From Chloroflexota bacterium (GTDB lineage: Bacteria > Chloroflexota > Anaerolineae > Anaerolineales > VGOW01), in the NCBI GenBank assembly GCA_016213135.1, contig JACRBQ010000021.1, positions 1 through 46,035 of the forward strand: a stretch of 46,035 bases of DNA. Reading direction: 5' to 3'. The position numbers were made by a program, and so were the translations under genes. A model generated the notes under the pieces. The model searched no databases. It saw only the letters and a list, made by a program, of their open reading frames with translations, and was not told the origin of the DNA. Of the stretch, positions 15,945 through 23,459 are shown one piece after another (within the stretch, counting starts at the first letter, position 1; every line of letters starts with the position of its first letter).

Positions 15945-16038
15945 GAGTCCTGTCCGAAGACCCGTAGCATAGGGGCCGGCTAAAGCCCCCTTTTGGGTGT
16001 CCCCACCGCCCACGAGGGGCGATGCTACCTTTTCGGAC
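15945..16038. repeat. MITE-like palindromic insert upstream of DUF4058
   Basis: Copy A runs directly from the ribosome-binding region to G-C-G-A-T-T-A-T-T-G, while copy B has about 94 extra bases. The insert starts with TGTCCGAA and ends with TTCGGACG, and the inner arms GTAGCAT and ATGCTAC also pair, so it folds into one long imperfect hairpin. No protein is encoded. It moves the DUF4058 promoter away from its start codon. Confidence 0.65.
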
Positions 16039-16103
16039 GCGATTATTGTAGCACGACGTTTGGAAGTTGACCCTTTCGTCCATTAGTTTGACCCGGACGT
16101 GAA

Positions 16104-16132
16104 TTGTCCGGCGACCACAGAATTCGTACAAT
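16104..16132 (+). promoter_or_regulatory. Candidate sigma-70 promoter of the hdr-mvh operon
   Basis: TTGTCC (16104-16109) and TACAAT (16127-16132) are 17 bp apart. The -35 box lies in the last bases of cassette copy B and the -10 box just outside it, so the promoter spans the cassette edge. At copy A the same -35 sequence is present but no -10 box follows. Transcription would begin near 16139, about 50 bp before hdrC. Confidence 0.45.
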
Positions 16133-16165
16133 GAAACAGGCAGCAAATACGCCGCCTGTTTCATT
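16130..16165 (+). terminator. Perfect 12-bp hairpin followed by a T-rich run
   Basis: AATGAAACAGGC (16130-16141) pairs perfectly with 16154-16165 across a 12-nt loop, and T-T-G-T-T-T-T follows. This is the form of an intrinsic terminator that would stop plus-strand read-through before the hdr genes. It overlaps the -10 box proposed above, so it may instead be a control site for that promoter. Confidence 0.55.
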
Positions 16166-16190
16166 TTGTTTTCCGACCGGAATACTCCTC

Positions 16191-16721
16191 ATGGCCTTCC
16201 GACACGAAATCGAAGCCCTCAGCAGTCAGAATGCTAACTTGTGTTTTCAGTGCAGCAAATGCTCCGCCAGCTGTCCGCTGGCCGACATGATGGATCTCAA
16301 ACCGGCGCAGGTGATGCACAGCATCCGTCTGGGCCGGGAAGAGGCCGTGCTCAACAGCACGGCCATCTGGCTGTGCCTGGGTTGCGAGACATGCTCGGCC
16401 CGGTGCCCACAACAGGTAGAACCGGCTGCGGCCATGGCCGCAGCGCGCGTGATCGCTCTCAAAAGGGGAATACAGCCGAGCGTCAAAGAGGTCGGCATCT
16501 ATTACCGCGGCTTTGTGGACAACATGCGGCTCAACGGCAAGATTCACGACGCCTCGGTGGCGGGCGTCACTCAGTTGCTCACCGGCCAGTTTACGAGCAG
16601 CCTGCCGATGGCTTGGAAGCTGTTGACCCATGGTCGGCTGAAGCCGCCGCCGCTGCCGTTTGGAGGCGGCGGCTTCCGGCGGTTGTACAACAATGTGCTG
16701 GCGAAGGAACGCGAGACGTGA
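16191..16721 (+). CDS. hdrC: Heterodisulfide reductase subunit C-like iron-sulfur protein
   Basis: A 176-residue protein with two [4Fe-4S] motifs: Cys18, 21, 24 and 28 (C-F-Q-C-S-K-C-S-A-S-C-P) and Cys62, 65, 68 and 72 (C-L-G-C-E-T-C-S-A-R-C-P). This is the HdrC arrangement that passes electrons from HdrA to HdrB. I choose the ATG at 16191 (M-A-F-R-H-E-I-E-A-L) because family members begin just before the first Cys motif; upstream in-frame starts at 16104 and 16131 lie in the hairpin region. hdrB follows after 49 bp. The protein is cytoplasmic with no membrane helix. As no coenzyme M/B genes are visible, the natural disulfide substrate is unknown. Confidence 0.9.
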   Translation: MAFRHEIEALSSQNANLCFQCSKCSASCPLADMMDLKPAQVMHSIRLGREEAVLNSTAIWLCLGCETCSARCPQQVEPAAAMAAARVIALKRGIQPSVKEVGIYYRGFVDNMRLNGKIHDASVAGVTQLLTGQFTSSLPMAWKLLTHGRLKPPPLPFGGGGFRRLYNNVLAKERET

Positions 16722-16770
16722 TGCTGAATACTTGCGTATCAAGTCTCTGTTGGGATAAGGAACGCTTGCG

Positions 16771-17655
16771 ATGAAGTACGGCTACTACCCCGGTTGTTCC
16801 CTCGAAGGCATCAGCGCCGAGTACGACGACTCCATTCGCAGCCTGTTCAAGCGGCTCGATGTGACGATTGAGGACCTGCCCGGCTGGATTTGCTGCGGCA
16901 CGGTGGCCGCCCCCTCCATGTCCCGCCTGCTGGGCCTGGCCACCCCGTTATGGAACGTGGCCCGGGCGAAGCAGGCCGGTTACGACCAACTCATCGCCCC
17001 GTGCAGCGCCTGCCTGTACCACTTCAAACACGCAGCCCAGCAGGTGGCCGAAAGCCCCGCCCTGCGGGCGGAAGTCGAAGCGGTGCTCGCGCTTGGCGTG
17101 CCGCTGGCCTCGCTGCCTCCCACGGTTCACCCGCTGGAGATTCTCAGCGCCGACGCATTTGAGTCGCGGATCAACCAATTGGTGCAGCGCGACCTCTCGG
17201 CTCTGAAAGCCGTGTGCTACTACGGCTGCCACATTTCGCGCCCGGCCAAAGTGATGCAGTTCGACGATCCTGAGAATCCGCAGAGCATGGATCGTTTGAT
17301 GAAATGGGTGGGGGTGCAAGTGTTGGACTGGCCGTCCAAAGTGGATTGCTGCGGCGCGCATTTCAGCCTGATCAAACCCGGCATTGTGGTAGACCTGTGC
17401 ACCCGTCTCTTCGAATCGGCGCTGGAGGCCGGAGCCGAGGCAATTATTGTCGGCTGCCCGATGTGCCACGCCAACCTTGACACGCGGCAAGACGAGATCG
17501 CCGCGAAGCTGGGCCGGCCGCTTAACATGCCGGTGCTCTATTTCTCGCAGGTGCTGGGCTTTGCGCTGGGTCTATCTCCCGATGTGTTGGGCTTCAAGAA
17601 ACATATCGTCGATCCGGTTCCGTTGATGTTGGAGAAATGCCATTTAAGTGCCTAA
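16771..17655 (+). CDS. hdrB: Heterodisulfide reductase subunit B-like protein (two CCG domains)
   Basis: A 294-residue protein with two complete CCG cysteine-rich domains. The first has Cys9, the Cys41-Cys42 pair and Cys78/Cys81; the second has Cys153, Cys193-Cys194 and Cys229/Cys232. In methanogen HdrB these bind two non-cubane [4Fe-4S] clusters that reduce the disulfide. Full ligand sets suggest real two-electron disulfide or thiol chemistry. The last three codons and the stop (L-S-A-stop) lie in the interspersed CTAAAGTG repeat that fills the gap to hdrA, so the original C-terminus may have been altered slightly. Confidence 0.93.
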   Translation: MKYGYYPGCSLEGISAEYDDSIRSLFKRLDVTIEDLPGWICCGTVAAPSMSRLLGLATPLWNVARAKQAGYDQLIAPCSACLYHFKHAAQQVAESPALRAEVEAVLALGVPLASLPPTVHPLEILSADAFESRINQLVQRDLSALKAVCYYGCHISRPAKVMQFDDPENPQSMDRLMKWVGVQVLDWPSKVDCCGAHFSLIKPGIVVDLCTRLFESALEAGAEAIIVGCPMCHANLDTRQDEIAAKLGRPLNMPVLYFSQVLGFALGLSPDVLGFKKHIVDPVPLMLEKCHLSA

Positions 17656-17771
17656 AGTGGAAAGTGGCTAAAGTGCGAAGTGAAACCTCGCTTTAGGCAC
17701 TTCAGTCACGTCGCACTTTAGTCACTTCAGTCACTTCCCACTTCAGACACTTTAGGCACTTTAGACACTTC
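17645..17771. repeat. 9-bp-unit CACTTTAGG repeat cluster, hdrB-hdrA gap
   Basis: Units of the form CACTT(T/C)AG(G/A) and their complement (for example CCTAAAGTG) fill the whole gap. The left part is in one orientation and the right part in the other, so the RNA would fold. The cluster supplies the hdrB stop codon and runs to 6 bp before the hdrA ATG, leaving no usual ribosome-binding site for hdrA. Confidence 0.8.
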
Positions 17772-17776
17772 TAATC

Positions 17777-20700
17777 ATGAACGACCCGTTCCCCTCTCCT
17801 CTGAATCAAAACGGCAAGACCGTCGGCGCGGTGATGGTGGTCGGCGGAGGCATCGCCGGGATGCAGGCCAGCCTCGATCTGGCCGACGCCGGTTTCAAGG
17901 TCTACCTGGTTGAGAAGGAAGCGGCCATCGGCGGGCACATGGCCGCTCTCGACAAAACCTTTCCCACCAACGACTGCGCCATGTGCACCATCAGCCCGCG
18001 CCTGGGGGCCACGGCCGGTCATTGCAACATCGAGATTCTAACTAACACCGAGCTGCTCAAACTCGACGGCGAGGCCGGCCACTTCACGGCCACCGTGCGC
18101 AGGAACCCGCGCTACATCGACGCCGGCAAGTGCACAGGCTGCGGCGACTGCGCCGCCGTATGCCCCATCGTCGTCTCCGACGGCTTTAACACCGGACTCA
18201 ATCAACGCAAAGCGGCCTACAAGCTGTATCCGCAGGCCGTGCCCAACGCCTACGCCATAGAGAAAAAAGGCGTTGCGCCCTGCCGTGACGCCTGCCCGGC
18301 CGGCCAGCGGGCGCAGGGCTACATCGCCTTGATTCGCGAGGGCCGCTACGCCGAGGCGCTGCGGGTCATCAAAGAGGACAATCCCTTCCCCGGCATCTGT
18401 GGTCGCATCTGCAATCACCGCTGCGAAACGGCCTGCAACCGGAATCTCGTTGACGAGCCGATCTCGATTGCTGCGCTCAAACGCTTTGTGACCGACAAGG
18501 TTTACGCGGAACCTTACACCGCGCCGCCGCGCGCCAAACGCAAATTTGACGAGCGAGTCGCCATCATCGGCGCCGGACCGTGCGGCCTCACCGCCGCCAA
18601 AGACCTGTTGCTGGTCGGATATGGCGTCACCGTGTTCGAGGCCCTGCCGGTCGCAGGCGGGATGCTGCGCGTGGGCGTGCCGGAATATCGCCTGCCGACC
18701 GCCATCATCAATCGCGAGGTGCAGGAGATCATCGACCTCGGCGTCGAGCTACGCTTGAGCACCCCGGTGGAAAATCTGGACGATCTGTTCGCTCAAGGGT
18801 TTGGGGCGGTGCTCATCGCCGTCGGCGCGCACGAGGGCAAACGCTTGCCGATCCCCGGAGCCGATCATCCGGACGTGCTGATCAATACCCGCTTCCTGCG
18901 TGATGTCCGTCTGGGCAACGGCCACAACTTGAGAGATCGCCACGTGCTCGTGCTGGGAGGCGGCAACGTGGCAATGGACTGCGCCCGCACGGCTTTGCGG
19001 CTGGGCGCAAAGCAAGTGGATGTGGCCTGCCTCGAGTCACACGAGACCATGCCCGCCCATCACGAGGAAGTGGCCGAGGCCGAAGAAGAGGGCATCACAA
19101 TGCACCCCGGTCGGTCATTCAACCGGATACTCAATGCGAATGGCCGCATCACCGGGGTCGAAGCGGTGAGCGTCAGCTTCATGCAGTTTGAGGCGGACGG
19201 ACGGCTGACAGTGGAAACCGTCGCCGGCAGCGAACACGTGCTGGCCTGCGACACAGTGATTTGTGCCATCGGCCAGCGGGCCGGGCTGGCCTTCATCCCC
19301 GAGGATGGCGGGGTTGGCGTGACACGCCAGCGCATGATTGCGGTGAACCCCAACACGTTTTCCACCAGCCGCCCGGGTGTGTTTGCCGCCGGGGACGCCA
19401 CCACGGGCACGTCGTTCGTGATCGAGGCCGTGGCCGCCGGGCACAAAGCCGCGGGCAATATCCACAAATACCTGCGGGGCGAGAATCTGGAATTGCGCCA
19501 TCATGCCGACCTGCCTGTCGTGTGGCTGTCGCCGACCGATGTGGCGGCGCGCGTCCGCAACGGCGAAATCGCGGTGAAATCGCGCGCGCGGATGGCCGCG
19601 CTGGAGGCCGGGTCGCGCCGCCAGTCATTTGAAGAGGTCAACCTGGGCTACACCGAAGAGGAAGCGCGGGCCGAGGCGGCCCGATGCCTCCAATGCGGCG
19701 TGTGCTCGGAGTGCCTCTCGTGCTACTACAAATGCGCTGCCGGGGCCATCAAACACAACGATACTGCCCGCACCGAGCAATTGCAGGTCGGCGCGGTGAT
19801 TATGGCCTCGGGCTTCGAATTGTACGACGCGCGACTCTCCGGTGAATACGGCTTCGGTCGTTACCCCAATGTCGTCACCGGACAGCAGTACGAGCGCATC
19901 CTGTCACCCACCGGCCCGTACGCCGGCCACCTGCAACGCCCCTCCGATGGGAGCGAACCCAAACGCATCGCGTGGATTCAATGCGTCGGTTCGCGCCGCG
20001 CCGATCGCAACTGGTGTTCGGCAGTGTGCTGCATGTACGCCACCAAGCAAACGCTGATCACTCAAGAGCATAGGCCGGGAACCAACTGCACGGTTTTTTT
20101 CATCGACTTCCGCGCTTACGGCAAGGGCTTCGACGCCTATTACGAGCGCGCCCGCGCCTCGGGAGTCCGTTACGTGCGGGCGATGCCGGCTTCGATCAAA
20201 CAGGATCCGCAAACGAAAAACCTTGAGATTCAGTACGCGCTGCCCGATGGGAGCATCACGACCGAAACGTTCGATCTGGTGGTGCTCTCGGTAGGCCTGC
20301 AAGCGCCGACGGGCATGGCCCGGCTGGCTGAAGAGTTGGAAGTGCGCCTGACGCCCGACGGGTTCTGCCGCACGACCAACCTTTCGCCGTTGAACACGAC
20401 TCGCGACGGCGTGTACGTGTGCGGGCCGTTTGCCGAGCCGAAGGACATACCCGAAACGGTGATGTCGGCCAGCGCCGCGGCCGCGCGCGCCATGACTCTG
20501 CTGGCGGACGCGCGCCATACGCTGGTGAAGCCGAAGGAGTACCCGCCGGAGATTGACGTCTCGGGCCAACCGCCGCGCATTGGCGTGTTCGTCTGCCATT
20601 GCGGCACGAACATTGCCGGGGTGGTGGACGTGGCTGCCGTGACCGAATACGCCCGCACCCTGCCCAACGTGGTCATGGCCGATCACAACCTGTTCACTTG

Positions 20701-22507
20701 CTCGACCGATTCGCAGGCCAAGATTCGCGCGGCGGTCAGGGAATACAACCTCAACCGGGTCGTGGTCGCCTCGTGCACCCCGCGCACGCACGAGCCGCTG
20801 TTCCAGAACTGCATCCGCGAGGCCGGGCTTAACTTCTATTTATTCGAACTGGCCAACATCCGCGACCAGTGCTCGTGGGTTCACCGCGACCGGCCGCAGG
20901 CCGCCACCGAAAAGGCTGAAGACTTGGTGCGGATGGCTGTCGCGAAGGCGAGGCTGATGGAGCCGCTGCAACGCAAAGCGCTCGAATTCAATCACGACGC
21001 GCTGGTTATTGGCGGCGGGCTGGCGGGGATGACGGCGGCGCTCGAACTGGCCGATCAGGGATTTCGGGTGTCGCTGGTCGAGCGGCAGGAGCAGTTGGGC
21101 GGCAACATGCGCCACTTGCGTTTCCTGCTCAGCAATGCCAATCCGCAGGAGTTGTTGGTCAAACTGATCGGGCGGACGACCCATCATTCCAACATTCATA
21201 CGTTCCTCAACGCCGAGATTGCCGCCTTTGAGGGCAGTGTGGGGAAGTACAAGACCACAATGCGAAGTGCGGAGTTTGAAGTGTCTAAAGTGCGAAATGG
21301 AGCCGATCCCAACTTCGCACTTCACACTTTAGGCACTTCCCACTTCACCCTTCATCACGGCGTCGTCATTGTGGCCACCGGCGCTCAGGCTTACCGGCCC
21401 ACCGAATACCTCTACGGCCAGGATTCGCGCGTTCTAACTCAACTCGAACTCGAAAACCTCCTCGCCAATCAGCCATCAACAATCAGCAATCTAAAATCCC
21501 TCGTCATGATTCAGTGTGTTGGCTCGCGCACTGCCGAGCGGCCCTATTGCAGCCGCTTGTGTTGCGGGCAGGCCGTAAAGAACGCGCTGGAGATCAAAAG
21601 GATCAGCCCTGAAACTGAAATCTATATCTTGTATCGCGACATCCGCACTTACGGTTTGATGGAGCGGCACTACCGGCAAGCGCGCGAGGCCGGGGTGATG
21701 TTCCTGCGCTTCGAAGCCGACCGGCCGCCGATTGTCGGGGCCGACGGGCACGATGTCGGGGCCGACCCGCGTGTAGGGGCCGACCCACGTGTAGGGGCCG
21801 ACCCACGTGTAGGGGCCGACCCGCGTGTAGGGGCCGACCCGCGTGTAGGGGCCGACCCGCGTGTAGGGGCCGACCCACGTGTCGGCCCAAATGGGCACGA
21901 ACACACGGGCGCGGGCGAACACATGGGTTCGCCCCTACAGGTGGTCGTCCACGACGCCATGCTGGAGGCGGACGTTCTGCTGGAGGCGGACAGGGTGGTG
22001 CTATCGGTGGCGACGGTGCCCCAACCGGACGCCGGGGAACTGGCGCAACTGTTGAAAGTGCCGCGCACGCAAGATGGTTTCTTCCAAGAGGCCCATCTGA
22101 AGCTGCGCCCGGTGGACTTTGCCAACGAAGGCATCTTCCTGTGCGGCATGGCTCACTACCCGAAAAAGGCCGCCGCCGAAAGCGTGACCCAGGCGGTGGC
22201 CGCGGCCGGGCGCGCAGCCACCGTTCTGGCGAATCGGGTCATCGAGATCGAGCCTACCATCTCACACGTGGTGGAAGAGAAATGTGACGGTTGCGCCTAT
22301 TGCGTTGACCCGTGCCCGTTCAAAGCGATCAAGCTGGTCGAATACGTGAACGAGGCCGGACAGACAAAAAAGCGTGTGCAGGTGGACGAGACGGTCTGCA
22401 AAGGCTGCGGCACCTGCCAGGCCACCTGTCCCAAGGGCGCGATCTTCGTGTGGCATTTCAAGCTGGATCAATTGCGGGCTATGACGATGGCGGCGCTGGG
22501 GAAGTGA
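17777..22507 (+). CDS. hdrA: Giant HdrA with internal GltD module and tandem second HdrA (flavin-based bifurcation subunit)
   Basis: A 1576-residue flavo-iron-sulfur protein. Order: an HdrA-type FAD fold (G-G-G-I-A-G at 23-28); a [4Fe-4S] motif at Cys119-129; a GltD/NfnL-like module with Cys169, Cys208-220, an FAD site near 261-270 and a NAD(P)H site (L-G-G-G-N-V-A) near 390; a Cys cluster at 637-653; and the rest of the first HdrA (Q-C-V-G-S-R at about 735). A second HdrA starts near 935 (V-C-H-C-G-T-N), with FAD at about 1075-1085, Q-C-V-G-S-R at about 1246 and two C-terminal [4Fe-4S] motifs at Cys1503-1513 and Cys1541-1551. HdrA normally splits electrons from hydrogenase between ferredoxin and HdrBC; the GltD module suggests NAD(P)H as a further partner. 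Two repeat-derived insertions lie at about residues 1160-1194 and 1327-1388. Confidence 0.9.
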   Translation: MNDPFPSPLNQNGKTVGAVMVVGGGIAGMQASLDLADAGFKVYLVEKEAAIGGHMAALDKTFPTNDCAMCTISPRLGATAGHCNIEILTNTELLKLDGEAGHFTATVRRNPRYIDAGKCTGCGDCAAVCPIVVSDGFNTGLNQRKAAYKLYPQAVPNAYAIEKKGVAPCRDACPAGQRAQGYIALIREGRYAEALRVIKEDNPFPGICGRICNHRCETACNRNLVDEPISIAALKRFVTDKVYAEPYTAPPRAKRKFDERVAIIGAGPCGLTAAKDLLLVGYGVTVFEALPVAGGMLRVGVPEYRLPTAIINREVQEIIDLGVELRLSTPVENLDDLFAQGFGAVLIAVGAHEGKRLPIPGADHPDVLINTRFLRDVRLGNGHNLRDRHVLVLGGGNVAMDCARTALRLGAKQVDVACLESHETMPAHHEEVAEAEEEGITMHPGRSFNRILNANGRITGVEAVSVSFMQFEADGRLTVETVAGSEHVLACDTVICAIGQRAGLAFIPEDGGVGVTRQRMIAVNPNTFSTSRPGVFAAGDATTGTSFVIEAVAAGHKAAGNIHKYLRGENLELRHHADLPVVWLSPTDVAARVRNGEIAVKSRARMAALEAGSRRQSFEEVNLGYTEEEARAEAARCLQCGVCSECLSCYYKCAAGAIKHNDTARTEQLQVGAVIMASGFELYDARLSGEYGFGRYPNVVTGQQYERILSPTGPYAGHLQRPSDGSEPKRIAWIQCVGSRRADRNWCSAVCCMYATKQTLITQEHRPGTNCTVFFIDFRAYGKGFDAYYERARASGVRYVRAMPASIKQDPQTKNLEIQYALPDGSITTETFDLVVLSVGLQAPTGMARLAEELEVRLTPDGFCRTTNLSPLNTTRDGVYVCGPFAEPKDIPETVMSASAAAARAMTLLADARHTLVKPKEYPPEIDVSGQPPRIGVFVCHCGTNIAGVVDVAAVTEYARTLPNVVMADHNLFTCSTDSQAKIRAAVREYNLNRVVVASCTPRTHEPLFQNCIREAGLNFYLFELANIRDQCSWVHRDRPQAATEKAEDLVRMAVAKARLMEPLQRKALEFNHDALVIGGGLAGMTAALELADQGFRVSLVERQEQLGGNMRHLRFLLSNANPQELLVKLIGRTTHHSNIHTFLNAEIAAFEGSVGKYKTTMRSAEFEVSKVRNGADPNFALHTLGTSHFTLHHGVVIVATGAQAYRPTEYLYGQDSRVLTQLELENLLANQPSTISNLKSLVMIQCVGSRTAERPYCSRLCCGQAVKNALEIKRISPETEIYILYRDIRTYGLMERHYRQAREAGVMFLRFEADRPPIVGADGHDVGADPRVGADPRVGADPRVGADPRVGADPRVGADPRVGADPRVGPNGHEHTGAGEHMGSPLQVVVHDAMLEADVLLEADRVVLSVATVPQPDAGELAQLLKVPRTQDGFFQEAHLKLRPVDFANEGIFLCGMAHYPKKAAAESVTQAVAAAGRAATVLANRVIEIEPTISHVVEEKCDGCAYCVDPCPFKAIKLVEYVNEAGQTKKRVQVDETVCKGCGTCQATCPKGAIFVWHFKLDQLRAMTMAALGK
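21253..21356. repeat. CTAAAGTG repeat cluster inside hdrA
   Basis: The same units as in the intergenic clusters (G-T-C-T-A-A-A-G-T-G, then C-A-C-T-T-T-A-G-G-C-A-C-T-T) occur within the open frame of hdrA. They encode a segment around E-V-S-K-V-R-N-G and H-T-L-G-T-S-H-F that has no counterpart in ordinary HdrA. Left and right halves are inverted and could pair. The frame is kept. Confidence 0.75.
21755..21880 (+). repeat. 18-bp minisatellite, seven units, inside hdrA
   Basis: Seven tandem copies of an 18-bp unit (GTAGGGGCCGACCC then R-C-G-T) encode V-G-A-D-P-R seven times at residues 1327-1368. Units differ only at one position (A or G before CGT) and in the first copy. Being a multiple of three, the array can change length without a frameshift. 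It sits between the segment F-L-R-F-E-A-D-R-P-P and V-V-V-H-D-A-M, which are close together in typical HdrA. Confidence 0.9.
21911..21938. repeat. Palindromic GGCGAACAC...GTTCGCC element inside hdrA
   Basis: GGGCGAACACATGGGTTCGCCC is an imperfect palindrome just after the minisatellite. It encodes part of G-E-H-M-G-S-P-L. A closely related element is found in hypE at 37000-37026 with the peptide G-E-H-T-G-S-P-I, so the same dispersed element entered both genes in the same frame. Confidence 0.75.
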
Positions 22508-22580
22508 CTAAAGTGGGAAGTGTCTAAAGTGGGGAGGTCACTTTAGGCACTTTAGACACTTCAGACACTTCGCACTCAGG
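22502..22580. repeat. CTAAAGTG/CACTTTAG repeat cluster, hdrA-to-four-helix-bundle gap
   Basis: The repeat supplies the hdrA stop (A-A-G then TGA followed by CTAAAGTG) and fills the gap up to the A-G-G-A-A-G-A-A-G ribosome-binding site of the next gene. Left half and right half are in opposite orientation. Confidence 0.8.
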
Positions 22581-22588
22581 AAGAAGAT

Positions 22589-22948
22589 ATGCCGACGAAC
22601 AAGGAATTCGGCCAGCAACTGGAGAAGCGCACCAGGGCGTTCGCCGTGAGAGCTATCAAACTAGCCGCGAAGTTGCCGAACGATCGGACTGGAGACGTGG
22701 TTCGGTATCAAATGGTCAAATCGGGCACTTCGATTGGGGCCAATTACCGCGAGGCGAATCGCGCCGTCAGCCGGGCCGATTCCAAACACAGGATTTCCAC
22801 CTGCGAGAAGGAAGCCAGTGAAACACAGTATTGGCTGGAAGTCATCATCGAGGCCGAGTGGCTGCCCGCTGAGCAGGTCCAACCCGATCTCAAAGAATGC
22901 AACGAACTTCTCGCCATCTTCACCTCTATCGGGAAGAGCACCAAATGA
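22589..22948 (+). CDS. Four-helix-bundle protein (23S rRNA intervening-sequence/S23 family)
   Basis: The 119-residue protein matches the S23/IVP four-helix-bundle family: F-A-V-R-A-I-K-L near the start, then K-S-G-T-S-I-G-A-N-Y-R-E-A, followed by K-E-A-S-E-T-Q-Y-W-L-E. Members are encoded in rRNA intervening sequences, stand alone, or act as Avd partners of diversity-generating retroelements. No reverse transcriptase or rRNA is nearby. The gene is flanked on both sides by the CACTTTAGG repeat and separates hdrA from mvhD, so it looks like an insertion into the operon. Its stop overlaps the mvhD start (ATGA). Role unknown. Confidence 0.85.
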   Translation: MPTNKEFGQQLEKRTRAFAVRAIKLAAKLPNDRTGDVVRYQMVKSGTSIGANYREANRAVSRADSKHRISTCEKEASETQYWLEVIIEAEWLPAEQVQPDLKECNELLAIFTSIGKSTK

Positions 22949-23403
22949 CCACTTTAGACACTTCAGACACTTTAGGCACTTTAGACACTTCAGGCACTCC
23001 CACCTTTGAGCCCCTCATCATCACCTACTGTTGCTATTGGTGCTCCTACACGGCAGCCGATCTGGCCGGAACGTCTCGCACGCAGTATCCGCCCAACACA
23101 CGCATGATCCGTGTCCAATGCAGCGGCATGGTGCATCCGAATCTGGTGATGGATGCGCTGACCAACGGCGCGGACGGCGTGTTGATGTGCGGCTGCCACG
23201 AAGGCGATTGCCACTACCGCGAGGGCAACCTGCGCGCCAAGGCCCGCGCCGACGCCATTGCGATGATGCTGGAGGATTTCAATCTTGAGCCGGAGCGTTA
23301 CCGGCTGGAGTGGGTGTCGGCATCCGAGGGGCCGCGCTTTGCGCAGGTGGTGACGGAGATGGTCGAGAAGGTCCGGAAAGTGGGGCCGAGTCCGTATAAA
23401 TGA
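22945..23403 (+). CDS. mvhD: Methyl-viologen-reducing hydrogenase delta subunit (MvhD-like)
   Basis: The 152-residue protein links the hydrogenase to HdrA. The [2Fe-2S]-type cysteines are in C-C-Y-W-C-S-Y-T-A-A-D-L-A-G, V-Q-C-S-G-M-V and C-G-C-H-E-G-D-C-H-Y, all in family positions. The ATG at 22945 overlaps the preceding stop and is the only canonical in-frame start near the domain; the frame stays open back to 22897. Residues 2-17 (T-T-L-D-T-S-D-T-L-G, then T-L-D-T-S-G) are encoded by the 9-bp CACTTTAGG repeat, so the native N-terminus has been replaced or extended by repeat sequence. The rest is normal in length. Confidence 0.92.
   Translation: MTTLDTSDTLGTLDTSGTPTFEPLIITYCCYWCSYTAADLAGTSRTQYPPNTRMIRVQCSGMVHPNLVMDALTNGADGVLMCGCHEGDCHYREGNLRAKARADAIAMMLEDFNLEPERYRLEWVSASEGPRFAQVVTEMVEKVRKVGPSPYK
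22949..23003. repeat. CACTTTAGG repeat encoding the MvhD N-terminus
   Basis: Five consecutive 9-bp units (ACTTTAGAC, ACTTCAGAC, ACTTTAGGC, ACTTTAGAC, ACTTCAGGC) are read as T-L-D, T-S-D, T-L-G, T-L-D, T-S-G. Because the unit is three codons long, the array stays in frame at any copy number. It directly follows the mvhD start codon. Confidence 0.85.
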
Positions 23404-23459
23404 TTGTTGCACAGCCCGCAGGCGCCTTGCGGCCCCCGGGCACAAGAAGAACAGGACAA

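Larger units (their letters stand above)
12779..16117. repeat. Cassette copy B: full kinase-regulator-DUF4058 cassette
   Basis: This is the 3.3-kb full version of the 1.1-kb copy at 1328-2468, in the same orientation and with the same two end sequences. It carries the kinase and regulator genes (+) and the intact DUF4058 gene (-). It also has an extra palindromic insert of about 94 bp at 15945-16038 that copy A lacks. The ends do not look like insertion-sequence termini, and no transposase or integrase is encoded. Confidence 0.85.

Noticed and set aside
21755-21880. CRISPR array
   Set aside because: Units are contiguous 18-bp repeats without spacers, translated within hdrA, and no cas gene is present.
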